25,397 nucleotides of DNA from Vibrio tasmaniensis 1F-187 (lineage in GTDB: Bacteria; Pseudomonadota; Gammaproteobacteria; Enterobacterales; Vibrionaceae), in NCBI RefSeq assembly GCF_000272405.2, contig NZ_AJZM02000018.1, positions 1 to 25,397 on the forward strand. Reading direction: 5' to 3'. Shown here piece by piece: positions 1 through 7,864 of the stretch. A model generated the notes under the pieces. It was not told the DNA's origin and ran no database searches. It was given only the letters and a program-made list of their open reading frames with translations. The translations under genes were made by a program, and so were the position numbers. Numbering within the stretch: position 1 is the first letter of the stretch; every line of letters begins with the position of its first letter.

Positions 1-24
1 GGCCGTGTTTATACAAACACGGCC
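1..24 (-). terminator. Probable nagAC terminator hairpin, cut by window edge
   Basis: A perfect 10-bp inverted repeat (GGCCGTGTTT / AAACACGGCC) with a 4-base loop lies 24 bases beyond the nagC stop codon. This is where the nagAC transcript should end. The U-tract that would follow on the minus strand falls outside the window, so intrinsic termination is inferred from the hairpin and its position only. Confidence 0.6.
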
Positions 25-48
25 CGCGGAAAATCAGAATTGTTTTCT

Positions 49-1263
49 TTAGTCTTCAAGAAGCTTTTGCAGTAACACACCGTTGAGCATGGCGCGCTTA
101 ATCATGGCAAAGGCTCCCATCGTAGGATGTTTATCGATCTGTGATGCTACAATAGGCAGGCCGCTATGGAAAGTCGTTAACGACTGATTCTCTACATTGC
201 GCTTAATTGCAGGGAAAACAATCTCTTGTGCCTTAGTAATATCACCAGCAATGATTACTTTCTGAGGGTTAAACAGGTTAATCGTCATCGCGATAGCCTT
301 ACCTAACTGGTTTCCTACTCGGACTAAGCTTTGCTTCGCGAGTTCATCGCCATTGATTGCGTGGTCACAAACATCTTGAATCGTAATATGTTCAAGTTCC
401 GTTAAAGAAGATTCATAGCCTTGCTTAATGAGCTTCTGCACTCGATCAACGATGGCAGGGTTTGCCGCTACGGTTTCAAGACAACCGAAGTTACCACACT
501 GGCATTGTTCCCCTAGCGGATCAATTTGGATATGACCAATTTCACCCACGTTACGGTTATGGCCTAAGAAAACCTGTCCATTAACGATAATACCAGCACC
601 CGTACCACGGTGCACACTGACCAAAATAGAATCTTGACTGTCTTTACTTGCACCGAAGTAGTGCTCAGCAAGCGCCATTCCTCTAACGTCATTACCAACA
701 AAACAAGCCACATGGAAAGTATCGCGAATAATATCGCTCAATGCGAGGTTATCGATGTCCGTGTTTGGCATGTACTCAACAACACCGGTCGTTGGGTTGA
801 CCAAGCCTGGAAGGGTGACACCAATGGCAATCAGTTGGTCGATCTTTGGCTGATGCTCAGCAATGAAAGCCTTGAGGTTATTGACCAAGCCTTGTGTAAG
901 GTCTGATTGGTCTGAATAATCTAGGTCTTGTTGTTGGAAAGCCAATTCACGACCACCAAGGTCATGAAGGCTTATTTGAATATAGTCTCTACCTAAGCGT
1001 ACAGCGACAGAATGAAAAGGGTCGACTTCTGTGGTTAGGGAGATCGCGCGTCTACCGCCAGTAGACGCTTGTTGCGCAACCTCTTTAATGAGGCCGCGCT
1101 CCAAAAGTTGGCGGGTAATTTTTGTAACACTTGCCGGTGCGAGTTGGCTTACATCAGCCACTTGTATACGACTGATAGGCCCTTGCTGGTCTATTAGTCG
1201 GTATACCGCCGCACTGTTTAGTTGTTTAACTAAGTCTACGTTACCTATTTGTCCGCCATTCAT
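49..1263 (-). CDS. nagC: NagC, ROK-family repressor of N-acetylglucosamine genes
   Basis: This is a transcriptional repressor of amino-sugar genes; in the family, GlcNAc-6-phosphate releases it from DNA. The 404 residues are close to the 406 of E. coli NagC. Residues about 15-65 form a winged helix-turn-helix (SRIQVADVSQLAPASVTKIT region). A ROK sugar-kinase-like domain follows, with the signature EIGH (241-244) and the zinc motif C254-x-C256-G-x4-C261-x-E263. The ATG lies only 2 bases after the nagA stop, with a weak Shine-Dalgarno sequence inside nagA, so translation is probably coupled. As in E. coli, it is encoded with the deacetylase whose substrate is its inducer. A NagC-like operator lies upstream of nagE. 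Other ROK repressors (Mlc) are similar, but the nagA linkage strongly favours NagC. Confidence 0.95.
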   Translation of the reverse strand: MNGGQIGNVDLVKQLNSAAVYRLIDQQGPISRIQVADVSQLAPASVTKITRQLLERGLIKEVAQQASTGGRRAISLTTEVDPFHSVAVRLGRDYIQISLHDLGGRELAFQQQDLDYSDQSDLTQGLVNNLKAFIAEHQPKIDQLIAIGVTLPGLVNPTTGVVEYMPNTDIDNLALSDIIRDTFHVACFVGNDVRGMALAEHYFGASKDSQDSILVSVHRGTGAGIIVNGQVFLGHNRNVGEIGHIQIDPLGEQCQCGNFGCLETVAANPAIVDRVQKLIKQGYESSLTELEHITIQDVCDHAINGDELAKQSLVRVGNQLGKAIAMTINLFNPQKVIIAGDITKAQEIVFPAIKRNVENQSLTTFHSGLPIVASQIDKHPTMGAFAMIKRAMLNGVLLQKLLED

Positions 1264-1265
1264 AC

Positions 1266-2402
1266 TTAATTGTGCTCGTATTGTCCATTAACAACAGTCG
1301 CTTTAACGTTAAAGTCTCGGTCAAATACAGCTAGGTTTGCAACCATGCCTTTTTTGATTCGACCTAGCTTGCTTTCTACACCGATAGCCGTAGCTGGGTA
1401 TAGCGTAGCCATGCGAAGAGCTTCGTCTAAAGCGATACCAGCGTGCTCAACTGTATTCTGAACTGCTTCAATCATAGTCAGAGCTGAGCCGCCCAGTGTG
1501 CCGTTTTCATCAACACACTTACCATCTCGGTAATATACTTTCTTACCGACAAAAATAAAGTATTCCATGTCAGCACCTGCAGGAGCTGTGGCATCCGTCA
1601 CTAATACTAGCTTTTCTCCCTTGATTTTGTGCGCAATTCTGATGTTTGCGTAATCAACGTGGAAGCCGTCGGCGATGATACCAGCATAAACTTCTGGCGT
1701 GTCGTAAATCGCGCCAACAACGCCAGGTTCACGACCGACCATAGGGGTCATCGCATTGAATAGGTGAGTAGCGAAAGTGATACCAGATTCGAAACTTTGT
1801 CGAGCTTCTGCGTAAGTCGCGTTTGTATGGCCGATTGAAACGACAACGCCAGCTTTGTGTAGGCGCTCGATATGTTCGGGATCATTAAGCTCTGGTGCCA
1901 ATGTTACTTTTGCAACTAGGTCGCTGTTCTCACAAATCAGTTCAATCATTTCGCTGTCTGATTTACGAATGTGATCGACGCTATGAATGCCTTTTTTTGC
2001 AACGTTTAGGTATGGACCTTCAAGGTGCAGACCTAGTGATTGGTTTTGGTACTGGTTGTGATATTCACGAGCTGCAGTAATAACTGCACGCATATCTTCG
2101 TCTGAAGAGGTGATGAGCGTAGGCAAGAAGCTAGTACAGCCTGATTTAAGGTTTGCTTCGTGCATGATCTGCATTGTTTCTGCCGTGATCTCATCGTTAA
2201 GCATTACACCGCCACAACCATTCAGCTGTAAGTCAATGAAACCTGGGCTTAGGTTTGCTCCGTTTAGATCGCGAACCTCGATTCCTTCTGGCAATTCAGA
2301 GATAGGACAGACTTTTTTGATCAGTTCATTTTCTATTACGACGGCATGATCGGTTAGAACATCACTACCAGTGTAAATTTTACAGTTACTTAGCGCGTAC
2401 AT
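1266..2402 (-). CDS. nagA: NagA, N-acetylglucosamine-6-phosphate deacetylase
   Basis: Cytoplasmic amidohydrolase that removes acetate from GlcNAc-6-phosphate, giving glucosamine-6-phosphate. This is the first step after PTS uptake and also destroys the NagC inducer. The 378 residues match the family length (382 in E. coli). Metal and active-site residues are visible at the expected places: E128 (LHLEGPY), H192 (SIGHTNAT), H213 (ATHLFNAM), H248 (DGFHVD) and the catalytic Asp D270 (LVTDA). The ATG is preceded by AAGGAT with a slightly long spacer. It is the first gene of the nagAC operon and is divergent from nagE. Unlike in E. coli, no nagB (deaminase) gene precedes it, so the next enzyme must be encoded elsewhere. 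Identification is firm. Confidence 0.96.
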   Translation of the reverse strand: MYALSNCKIYTGSDVLTDHAVVIENELIKKVCPISELPEGIEVRDLNGANLSPGFIDLQLNGCGGVMLNDEITAETMQIMHEANLKSGCTSFLPTLITSSDEDMRAVITAAREYHNQYQNQSLGLHLEGPYLNVAKKGIHSVDHIRKSDSEMIELICENSDLVAKVTLAPELNDPEHIERLHKAGVVVSIGHTNATYAEARQSFESGITFATHLFNAMTPMVGREPGVVGAIYDTPEVYAGIIADGFHVDYANIRIAHKIKGEKLVLVTDATAPAGADMEYFIFVGKKVYYRDGKCVDENGTLGGSALTMIEAVQNTVEHAGIALDEALRMATLYPATAIGVESKLGRIKKGMVANLAVFDRDFNVKATVVNGQYEHN

Positions 2403-2741
2403 AGTCAGCTAATCCTTATTTCGTGAGATCTTTTAAATTTGTTCGTTACCTAAATGTGGACTTAGTTTGCGAGCATCATTTACGTAACGATTTATCTTTT
2501 ATGGGCGAACGGCTTCAAAATGGGAAGCTATTTAAGTTGTTGAAAAACATATGAACAATTGATCTGTATTATACATTTAGGTTCATTGGTAATGATTATT
2601 CATAGGGTAATCTAAAGTTAGGAATATCATGTTTTTGCCTAATGATTAGATTTGAATTTTATCTATAAACACTCATTTTTTTGAATGATAAAATAAGTTT
2701 TATGATCTCGCTAGCAAAAACCTCTGGATTTGGTAAAAACT

Positions 2742-2757
2742 GGTGATTAGGATCACA
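2742..2757 (+). promoter_or_regulatory. CRP-like binding site for nagE
   Basis: The sequence GGTGA-N6-TCACA matches the CRP consensus TGTGA-N6-TCACA at 9 of 10 positions. Its centre lies about 60 bases upstream of the start point predicted from the adjacent promoter, the usual class I activator position. Catabolite control of nagE by CRP is known in E. coli; here it is inferred from the site. Confidence 0.65.
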
Positions 2758-2770
2758 AATGGTAAGGTTT

Positions 2771-2793
2771 TAATTTGCGGGGCAAAATTAATT
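2771..2793 (+). promoter_or_regulatory. NagC-like operator in front of nagE
   Basis: A near-perfect inverted repeat, TAATTTGC-GGG-GCAAAATTA, resembles known NagC boxes (AT-rich arms around a GC-containing centre). It overlaps the predicted nagE -35 element, a sensible place for repression. The assignment rests on palindromic form, location and the presence of nagC next door. Confidence 0.6.
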
Positions 2794-2802
2794 GAATACA
2801 CT
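2775..2802 (+). promoter_or_regulatory. Possible nagE promoter
   Basis: TTGCGG (2775-2780) and TACACT (2797-2802), spaced by 16 bases, make a weak sigma-70-type promoter. The weak -35 element fits a promoter that needs CRP, whose site lies just upstream. The consensus match alone is poor (3/6 and 4/6). Confidence 0.35.
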
Positions 2803-2877
2803 GAATAGGACTAAATTGAGCGACTAAAATAAGTTTCTCAAATGAATTCTAAAAAATCCTATAGGGGGAAACAACTG

Positions 2878-4437
2878 GTGAATATTCTAGGATATGCACA
2901 GAAGCTAGGTAAGGCATTAATGCTACCTATCGCAACACTTCCGATTGCGGCGCTTCTACTACGTTTAGGTCAAGGCGATCTACTTGATATTCCATTCATG
3001 GCAGAAGCTGGTGGAGCTATCTTCGGTAACCTACCATTGCTATTTGGTCTAGGTATCGCGATTGGTCTTTCTAAAGACGGTAACGGCGCAGCAGGTCTTG
3101 CTGGTGCAGTTGCTTACTTCGTACTAACAGCGACAGCAACAACAATTAACGCTGACGTAAACATGTCATTCTTCGGCGGTATCTTCGCTGGTATCATCGC
3201 AGGTCACTCTTACAACGCTTTCCATGCAACACGTCTTCCTGAGTGGCTGGCTTTCTTTGCGGGTAAACGTTTAGTACCTATCATGGCTGGTCTATTTGCA
3301 CTTGTTGCAGGTGCTGTGTCTGGTGTGGTTTGGCCTGGTGTTCAATCTGGTCTAGACGCACTGGCTCACGCAGTATCAACATCTGGCGCTATTGGTCAAT
3401 TCGTTTACGGTACTCTTAACCGTGCACTTATCCCTGTAGGTCTACACCACGTATTGAACTCATACTTCTGGTTCGGTATGGGTACATGTCAAGAAATCAT
3501 CGTTGCTGGTCAAGGCGTATTTGCTAACATCACTCAACTTTGTGTTGACCCATCACTAGCTAAAACTCTAGTTGTTGGCCAAGAGCACACATTCACATTC
3601 GCTAACTCTGTAACTCCAGAAATCACTACTGTAGTTAAAGAAGTGACTGAAACTGTTAAATCTGGCGACCTACACCGTTTCTTCGGTGGCGATAAAGGCG
3701 CTGGCGTATTCATGAACGGTTTCTTCCCTGTAATGATGTTCGGTCTACCAGGTGCTGCACTTGCAATGTACCTAGCTGCTCCTGCTGAAAAACGCAGCCA
3801 AGTTGGTGGTGCACTGTTCTCAGTTGCATTCTGTTCATTCCTAACAGGTATCACAGAGCCGCTAGAATTCATGTTCGTATTCCTAGCTCCTGCTCTATAC
3901 GCAATGCACGCTGTATTTACAGGTCTGTCTCTAGTAGTTGCAAACATGTTTGGTACTCTACACGGTTTCGGTTTCTCTGCTGGTCTTATCGACTTCGTAT
4001 TGAACTGGGGTCTAGCAACTAAACCATTCGTACTACTACTAATCGGTCTTGGTTTCGGTGCTCTATACTTCTTCACTTTCTCTTTCGCAATCCGCGCTTT
4101 CAACTTGAAATCGCCAGGTCGTGAAGATGATGACGAAGCTGTAGCCGCTCCTGCTGGCGACGCACCAAAAGGTGAAGTTGCACGTCAATACCTGAAAGCA
4201 CTAGGTGGTCACGACAACCTAACTTCAATTGACGCTTGTATCACTCGTCTACGTCTAACTCTTAAAGACCGCTCTATCGCAGATGAAGCTGTTCTTAAGA
4301 AGCTTGGCGCTAAAGGTGTGGTTAAACTAGGTGAAAACAACCTACAGGTTATCCTAGGCCCACTAGCTGAAATCGTAGCTGGCGAAATGAAAGCTATCGG
4401 TGCAGGTGAAGACCTATCTGATGTAAAACTTCCATAG
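2878..4437 (+). CDS. nagE: NagE, N-acetylglucosamine PTS permease, EIICB
   Basis: Inner-membrane PTS transporter that imports and phosphorylates N-acetylglucosamine. I place the start at GTG 2878, preceded by AGGGGGA at 2863-2869. The protein then begins NILGYAQKLGKAL, as E. coli NagE begins MNILGFFQRLGRAL. An in-frame ATG at 2842 has no good ribosome site. The 519 residues contain a hydrophobic IIC domain (about 1-410) with the ITEPLEF motif at about 325-331 and a IIB domain (about 430-510) with the phosphorylated cysteine C454 in IDACITRLRL. The E. coli protein (648 residues) also has a C-terminal IIA domain, absent here, so a separate IIA such as Crr is needed. Roughly 50 extra residues sit between MGTCQEI and GDLHRFFGGD in IIC. 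Codon use is strongly biased, suggesting high expression. Confidence 0.95.
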   Translation: MNILGYAQKLGKALMLPIATLPIAALLLRLGQGDLLDIPFMAEAGGAIFGNLPLLFGLGIAIGLSKDGNGAAGLAGAVAYFVLTATATTINADVNMSFFGGIFAGIIAGHSYNAFHATRLPEWLAFFAGKRLVPIMAGLFALVAGAVSGVVWPGVQSGLDALAHAVSTSGAIGQFVYGTLNRALIPVGLHHVLNSYFWFGMGTCQEIIVAGQGVFANITQLCVDPSLAKTLVVGQEHTFTFANSVTPEITTVVKEVTETVKSGDLHRFFGGDKGAGVFMNGFFPVMMFGLPGAALAMYLAAPAEKRSQVGGALFSVAFCSFLTGITEPLEFMFVFLAPALYAMHAVFTGLSLVVANMFGTLHGFGFSAGLIDFVLNWGLATKPFVLLLIGLGFGALYFFTFSFAIRAFNLKSPGREDDDEAVAAPAGDAPKGEVARQYLKALGGHDNLTSIDACITRLRLTLKDRSIADEAVLKKLGAKGVVKLGENNLQVILGPLAEIVAGEMKAIGAGEDLSDVKLP

Positions 4438-4739
4438 TGACGGAAGTACTTAATTAAGAAGTAAAGTTACTCTTAAGTAAGTTTCAAATTGAAAGCCTCC
4501 CAAACGGGAGGCTTTTTTGTGCCTACTGTTTAAGGTCAATGAACCCGGTTCGTTCTATTCTTCATCGAATAGCAGAAATAATCGCAATTAACGGACGGTT
4601 CTTATTGTGCAAAGGCGAAGAATTGTGGATGATTAGCAACAATGATCTTTCTATCTTTGACAGGCGCTGTAAGCGACCATTTTCATTGGTACAAAAGATA
4701 ACTTTCTCTGACAATACTAAATACATAGAGGTGCTATAG
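4438..4739. other. nagE-glnS intergenic region
   Basis: This 302-base stretch holds the nagE terminator at its left end and the glnS leader at its right. A perfect TTGACA hexamer lies at 4657-4662, but the best -10 partner (TTTCAT at 4681-4686, 18-base spacer) is poor. AGAGGTG at 4727-4733 is the glnS ribosome site. A 66-codon open frame (4539-4739) is discussed under findings; I do not call it a gene. Confidence 0.6.
4492..4518 (+). terminator. nagE intrinsic terminator
   Basis: A perfect 10-bp stem AAAGCCTCCC / GGGAGGCTTT with loop AAAC is followed by more T residues, 55 bases after the nagE stop. This is a classical rho-independent terminator. Confidence 0.92.
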
Positions 4740-6407
4740 ATGAGTGAAGCTGAGGCTCGTCCATCGAATTTCATTCGCCAAATTATCGATAAAGATTTAG
4801 CGGATGGTACACACAGTAGCGTGCATACTCGTTTCCCGCCGGAGCCAAATGGCTACCTGCACATTGGTCACGCTAAATCTATTTGCTTGAACTTTGGTAT
4901 TGCTCAGGACTACCAGGGACAATGTAATCTTCGTTTCGATGATACAAACCCTGAAAAAGAAGACGTTGAATACGTTGAGTCAATTAAGAATGATGTAAGC
5001 TGGTTAGGCTTTGAATGGTCTGGTGATATTTGTTACTCATCAAACTACTTCGATACGCTTTACGCTTATGCTGTGGAATTAATTAATAAAGGCTTAGCGT
5101 ACGTTGACGAGCTAAGTCCTGATCAAATCCGTGAGTACCGTGGCACGCTAAAAGAGCCAGGTAAAGCGAGCCCATACCGTGATCGCAGCCCTGAAGAGAA
5201 CTTAGCGTTGTTCGAAAAAATGCGTGACGGTGGCTTTGAAGAAGGTAAAGTGTGTCTACGTGCTAAGATCGACATGAGCTCTTCATTCATGGTTATGCGC
5301 GATCCTGTTATCTACCGTGTTCGTTTTGCTCACCACCATCAAACTGCTGATAAGTGGTGCATTTACCCAATGTACGACTTTACTCACTGTATCTCTGATG
5401 CGCTAGAGGGCATTACGCACTCTATCTGTACGCTTGAATTCCAAGATAACCGTCGTTTGTATGACTGGGTTTTAGACAACATCACGATTGATTGCCAACC
5501 TCGTCAGTACGAGTTTAGTCGTCTGAATCTTGAATACACGGTAATGTCGAAGCGTAAGCTGAACCAACTTGTGGTTGAAAACCTAGTTGAAGGTTGGGAC
5601 GATCCACGTATGCCAACTATTTCTGGTTTGCGTCGTCGTGGCTTCACTTCAAGCTCGATTCGTGAATTCTGTAAACGTATTGGTGTGACTAAGCAAGAGA
5701 ACATGATTGAGTTCGGTTCACTTGAATCTTGTATCCGTGATGACCTGAACGAAAATGCACCTCGTGCAATGGCTGTTCTTGATCCGATCAAGGTCGTGAT
5801 TGAAAACTACGACGCTGATACAGTAGAAACATTAACGGTAGCAAACCACCCGAACAAGCCAGAAATGGGTACTCGTGAAGTACCATTTACACGAGAAGTT
5901 TGGATTGAGCGTGATGACTTCCGTGAAGAAGCAAACAAAAAGTACAAGCGTTTGGTTCTAGGTAAAGAAGTTCGTCTACGTGGTGCTTACGTGATCAAAG
6001 CTGAACGTATCGAAAAAGATGCAGAAGGCAACATTACGACTATCTTCTGTTCTTACGACAATGAAACATTGGGTAAGAACCCTGCAGATGGGCGTAAAGT
6101 GAAAGGCGTTATTCACTGGGTATCTGCTGATAAAGCGTTGCCTGCTGAGATTCGTTTGTACGATCGTCTATTCACAGTGCCAAACCCTGCTGCTGCAGAT
6201 GATTTCGCTGCAACGCTAAACCCTGAATCACTTGTTACGCTAAACGGTTTTGTTGAACCTAGCCTAGCAGAAGGTGTGGCAGAGCAAGCGTATCAGTTTG
6301 AACGTACAGGTTATTTCTGTGTAGATTCGAAAGACTCTAAAGCAGACGCGCTAGTATTCAACCGCACGGTTGGTCTACGTGACACTTGGGGTAAAACTGA
6401 GGCTTAA
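4740..6407 (+). CDS. glnS: GlnS, glutaminyl-tRNA synthetase
   Basis: Class I aminoacyl-tRNA synthetase that charges tRNA-Gln with glutamine in the cytoplasm. The 555 residues match the family (554 in E. coli). The start of the catalytic domain shows [17 protein letters not shown], containing the HIGH signature at about residues 41-44. The second class I signature appears as VMSKRKL (the KMSKS equivalent) at about 268-274. The C-terminal anticodon-binding beta-barrel region follows, ending in the conserved [11 protein letters not shown] stretch. GAGG lies 8 bases before the ATG. The gene lies between nagE and fur, as in E. coli. Nothing unusual is seen in the protein. Confidence 0.97.
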   Translation: MSEAEARPSNFIRQIIDKDLADGTHSSVHTRFPPEPNGYLHIGHAKSICLNFGIAQDYQGQCNLRFDDTNPEKEDVEYVESIKNDVSWLGFEWSGDICYSSNYFDTLYAYAVELINKGLAYVDELSPDQIREYRGTLKEPGKASPYRDRSPEENLALFEKMRDGGFEEGKVCLRAKIDMSSSFMVMRDPVIYRVRFAHHHQTADKWCIYPMYDFTHCISDALEGITHSICTLEFQDNRRLYDWVLDNITIDCQPRQYEFSRLNLEYTVMSKRKLNQLVVENLVEGWDDPRMPTISGLRRRGFTSSSIREFCKRIGVTKQENMIEFGSLESCIRDDLNENAPRAMAVLDPIKVVIENYDADTVETLTVANHPNKPEMGTREVPFTREVWIERDDFREEANKKYKRLVLGKEVRLRGAYVIKAERIEKDAEGNITTIFCSYDNETLGKNPADGRKVKGVIHWVSADKALPAEIRLYDRLFTVPNPAAADDFAATLNPESLVTLNGFVEPSLAEGVAEQAYQFERTGYFCVDSKDSKADALVFNRTVGLRDTWGKTEA

Positions 6408-6480
6408 TGGCTTTGTTTTTCTCTACTCTATTTTTCCAAGCTCTGTTTCTCGGAGCTTAGTTTCTCAAGAGACGCTTAAT

Positions 6481-6508
6481 AAAAAACCGGCTTAGAGCCG
6501 GTTTTTTT
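6481..6508 (+). terminator. glnS intrinsic terminator
   Basis: The stem ACCGGCT / AGCCGGT with loop TAG is flanked by an A-run before and seven T residues after, 74 bases past the glnS stop. It could also act for leftward transcription, although fur has its own hairpin. Confidence 0.92.
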
Positions 6509-6572
6509 GTATCTGAGAAATAACCAAATTGTGGGCCAAGCTACTGTGATTCTTAATACAATATCAGCCCAA

Positions 6573-6599
6573 ATAAAAACGCCGGCCTAAGCCAGCGTT
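6573..6599 (-). terminator. fur intrinsic terminator
   Basis: Read on the minus strand, AACGCTGGC - TTAG - GCCGGCGTT is followed by TTTATTT, starting 6 bases beyond the fur stop. One G-U pair interrupts an otherwise perfect 9-bp stem. It terminates the leftward fur transcript, which converges with glnS. Confidence 0.85.
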
Positions 6600-6604
6600 C
6601 TGTG

Positions 6605-7054
6605 TTACTTCTTCGCTTTATGTGCGTCTGGGTTGCCTTTGCAATCCCCAGTGATGCTTTTACCATACAGATACAAACTGTGGTTAGTTAGCTGTACATT
6701 GTAGCGTTGAGCGATTTCTTTTTGTCTTTCTTCGATAAGATCATCAGAGAACTCGATAACTTCACCGCAGTCTAAACATACTAGGTGATCGTGGTGATGC
6801 TGTGTTGAAAGTTCGAATACAGACTTACCACCTTCAAAGTGGTGACGAGTTACAATGCCTGCATCATCGAATTGGTTTAGTACGCGATAAACGGTCGCAA
6901 GACCAATCTCTTCACCTAAGTCGATCAGCTTTTTATATAAATCTTCAGCACTAATATGTTGGCAGTCTGGTTGTTGTAATACTTCTAAAATTTTGAGCCG
7001 TGGGAGGGTCACTTTAAGACCAGCATCTTTTAGCGCTTGATTATTGTCTGACAT
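6605..7054 (-). CDS. fur: Fur, ferric uptake regulator
   Basis: Iron-responsive DNA-binding repressor that with Fe2+ silences iron-uptake genes. I place the start at 7054, giving 149 residues beginning MSDNNQALKDAGLK, as in other Fur proteins. AGGA lies 7 bases upstream. A longer in-frame reading to 7108 would begin inside the promoter -10 element and is rejected. The N-terminal winged helix has LKVTLPRLKILEVL and the recognition-helix segment GLATVYRVLNQFDDAG. The metal-binding residues H33, E81, H88, H90 and E101 are present, as is the structural zinc pair C93-x2-C96, with C138 near the C-terminus. It stands alone on the minus strand. The E. coli uof leader gene is not seen, and a hotdog-fold gene separates fur from fldA. 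Confidence 0.97.
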   Translation of the reverse strand: MSDNNQALKDAGLKVTLPRLKILEVLQQPDCQHISAEDLYKKLIDLGEEIGLATVYRVLNQFDDAGIVTRHHFEGGKSVFELSTQHHHDHLVCLDCGEVIEFSDDLIEERQKEIAQRYNVQLTNHSLYLYGKSITGDCKGNPDAHKAKK

Positions 7055-7106
7055 ATACTTTCCTGTTGATGATCTGCAGCAATTAACAGAATTCAATATT
7101 AATACC

Positions 7107-7135
7107 ATTATAGTTTAGTCAGGCATAACAATAAA
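7107..7135 (-). promoter_or_regulatory. fur promoter
   Basis: On the minus strand a perfect -10 hexamer TATAAT (plus-strand ATTATA at 7107-7112) is preceded by a 17-base spacer and a weak -35 TTTATT (to 7135). The predicted transcript starts near 7100, giving a leader of about 45 bases before the fur ATG. No clear Fur box was recognised over it. Confidence 0.55.
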
Positions 7136-7177
7136 CCACGAACTTCAAAGGGTTACTCACTGACATCACAATCTGTT

Positions 7178-7206
7178 TTGTAAATTGGAAGTATCTCACT
7201 TATAGT
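7178..7206 (+). promoter_or_regulatory. Promoter for the DUF4442 gene
   Basis: TTGTAA (7178-7183), a 17-base spacer and TATAGT (7201-7206) give a good sigma-70 promoter. It fires rightward, back to back with the fur promoter. The predicted start near 7213 leaves a leader of about 50 bases. Confidence 0.55.
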
Positions 7207-7261
7207 GGAGGTACGACCAGTCAGGTGACGGTGTTTTTTGATATGAACATGGATTGTTGTT

Positions 7262-7768
7262 ATGAATAAGCAACTCGCAAAAATATATAAACCTAATATT
7301 GTAAAATTTGCACTCAATATTTGGCCTCCCTTTTGGGGCTCGGGAATTAGAATAGCCCACATTAGCGCTGACTTTAGGGTTGTTAAGACTGTGCTCAAGT
7401 TGCGGTGGTGGAATAAGAACGCTAATCGGACTCAATATGGAGGCAGTATCTTTTCTCTTACCGATCCCGTTTACTCGTTAATGTTAATGGGGATTTTAGG
7501 TGAGCGATATTATGTTTGGGATAAAGAGGCGAGTATTAACTTTATCAAGCCTGGTCAATCCGACTTGTATGCAGACTTTGAGATAAGCCAAGGACAACTT
7601 GAGGATATCTATCGTCAGACACAACTTGGTGAGAAGTGTTTCCCCGAATTTATCATCCACGTTAAAGATAAGCAGGGAAGTGTGGTTTCGGAAATTCAGC
7701 GAACTCTCTATGTGAGAAAGAAGCCACAATTTAGAGAGGATGACGAAGCATTAGAAGCTGAGTGTTGA
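7262..7768 (+). CDS. DUF4442 hotdog-fold protein, putative thioesterase-like
   Basis: A 168-residue cytoplasmic protein that I recognise as DUF4442, a hotdog-fold family related to PaaI/YiiD-type thioesterases. The visible signs are the N-terminal WPPFWGSGIRI region (21-31), the core helix motif YGGSIFSLTDP (59-69) with D68, and the strand ASINFIKPG (90-98). No signal peptide or membrane segment is apparent. The substrate is unknown; acyl-CoA hydrolysis is a family-level guess. The ATG at 7262 has only a weak ribosome site, so the start is uncertain. The gene sits alone on the plus strand between fur and fldA, with its own promoter and terminator. A link with iron or flavodoxin is suggested only by position. 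Confidence 0.8.
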   Translation: MNKQLAKIYKPNIVKFALNIWPPFWGSGIRIAHISADFRVVKTVLKLRWWNKNANRTQYGGSIFSLTDPVYSLMLMGILGERYYVWDKEASINFIKPGQSDLYADFEISQGQLEDIYRQTQLGEKCFPEFIIHVKDKQGSVVSEIQRTLYVRKKPQFREDDEALEAEC

Positions 7769-7786
7769 TTGATAAATATTGGATAG

Positions 7787-7814
7787 AAAAAAACCTCCTA
7801 TAAGGAGGTTTTTT
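7787..7814. terminator. Bidirectional terminator between DUF4442 gene and fldA
   Basis: The stem ACCTCCT / AGGAGGT with loop ATA is extended by an A-run on one side and a T-run on the other. It can therefore end both the rightward DUF4442 transcript and the leftward fldA transcript. Confidence 0.88.
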
Positions 7815-7827
7815 CATATCTACATAA

Positions 7828-7856
7828 CGGTCATTAATTGTAACAATTAATGACCG
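7828..7856. repeat. Perfect 13-bp palindrome beside the fldA stop
   Basis: CGGTCATTAATTG and its exact reverse complement are separated by only TAA. The element lies 8 bases beyond the fldA stop and before the bidirectional terminator, and it has no T-run of its own. It will form a stable hairpin in the fldA 3' UTR. Its function is unknown. Confidence 0.75.
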
Positions 7857-7864
7857 CTAATGAA

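Larger units (their letters stand above)
2403..2877. other. Divergent nagA-nagE regulatory region
   Basis: This 475-base AT-rich gap separates nagA (leftward) from nagE (rightward, taking the GTG at 2878 as its start). Its right end carries a CRP-like site, a NagC-like operator and a plausible nagE promoter, listed separately. I could not pick a convincing nagA promoter or a second NagC operator on the left side, although E. coli uses paired operators here. No protein-coding gene is visible inside it. Confidence 0.7.

Noticed and set aside
2588..2606. Fur-box-like sequence in the nagA-nagE gap
   Set aside because: GGTAATGATTATTCATAGG matches the 19-bp Fur consensus at only about 12 positions and has poor symmetry; AT-rich DNA gives such matches by chance.
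3534..4103. 189-codon open frame antisense to nagE
   Set aside because: It lies entirely within the strongly codon-biased nagE coding sequence; the composition (many Arg, Pro, Ser, Thr) is that of a shadow frame and no ribosome site or family was seen.
7055..7108. In-frame N-terminal extension of Fur
   Set aside because: The extension starts inside the likely -10 element TATAAT, lacks family similarity, and the start at 7054 has a good AGGA.
7243..7269. Short frame (MNMDCCYE) overlapping the DUF4442 start
   Set aside because: No convincing ribosome site at ATG 7243; the overlap is probably chance, unlike the better-supported case before sdhC.
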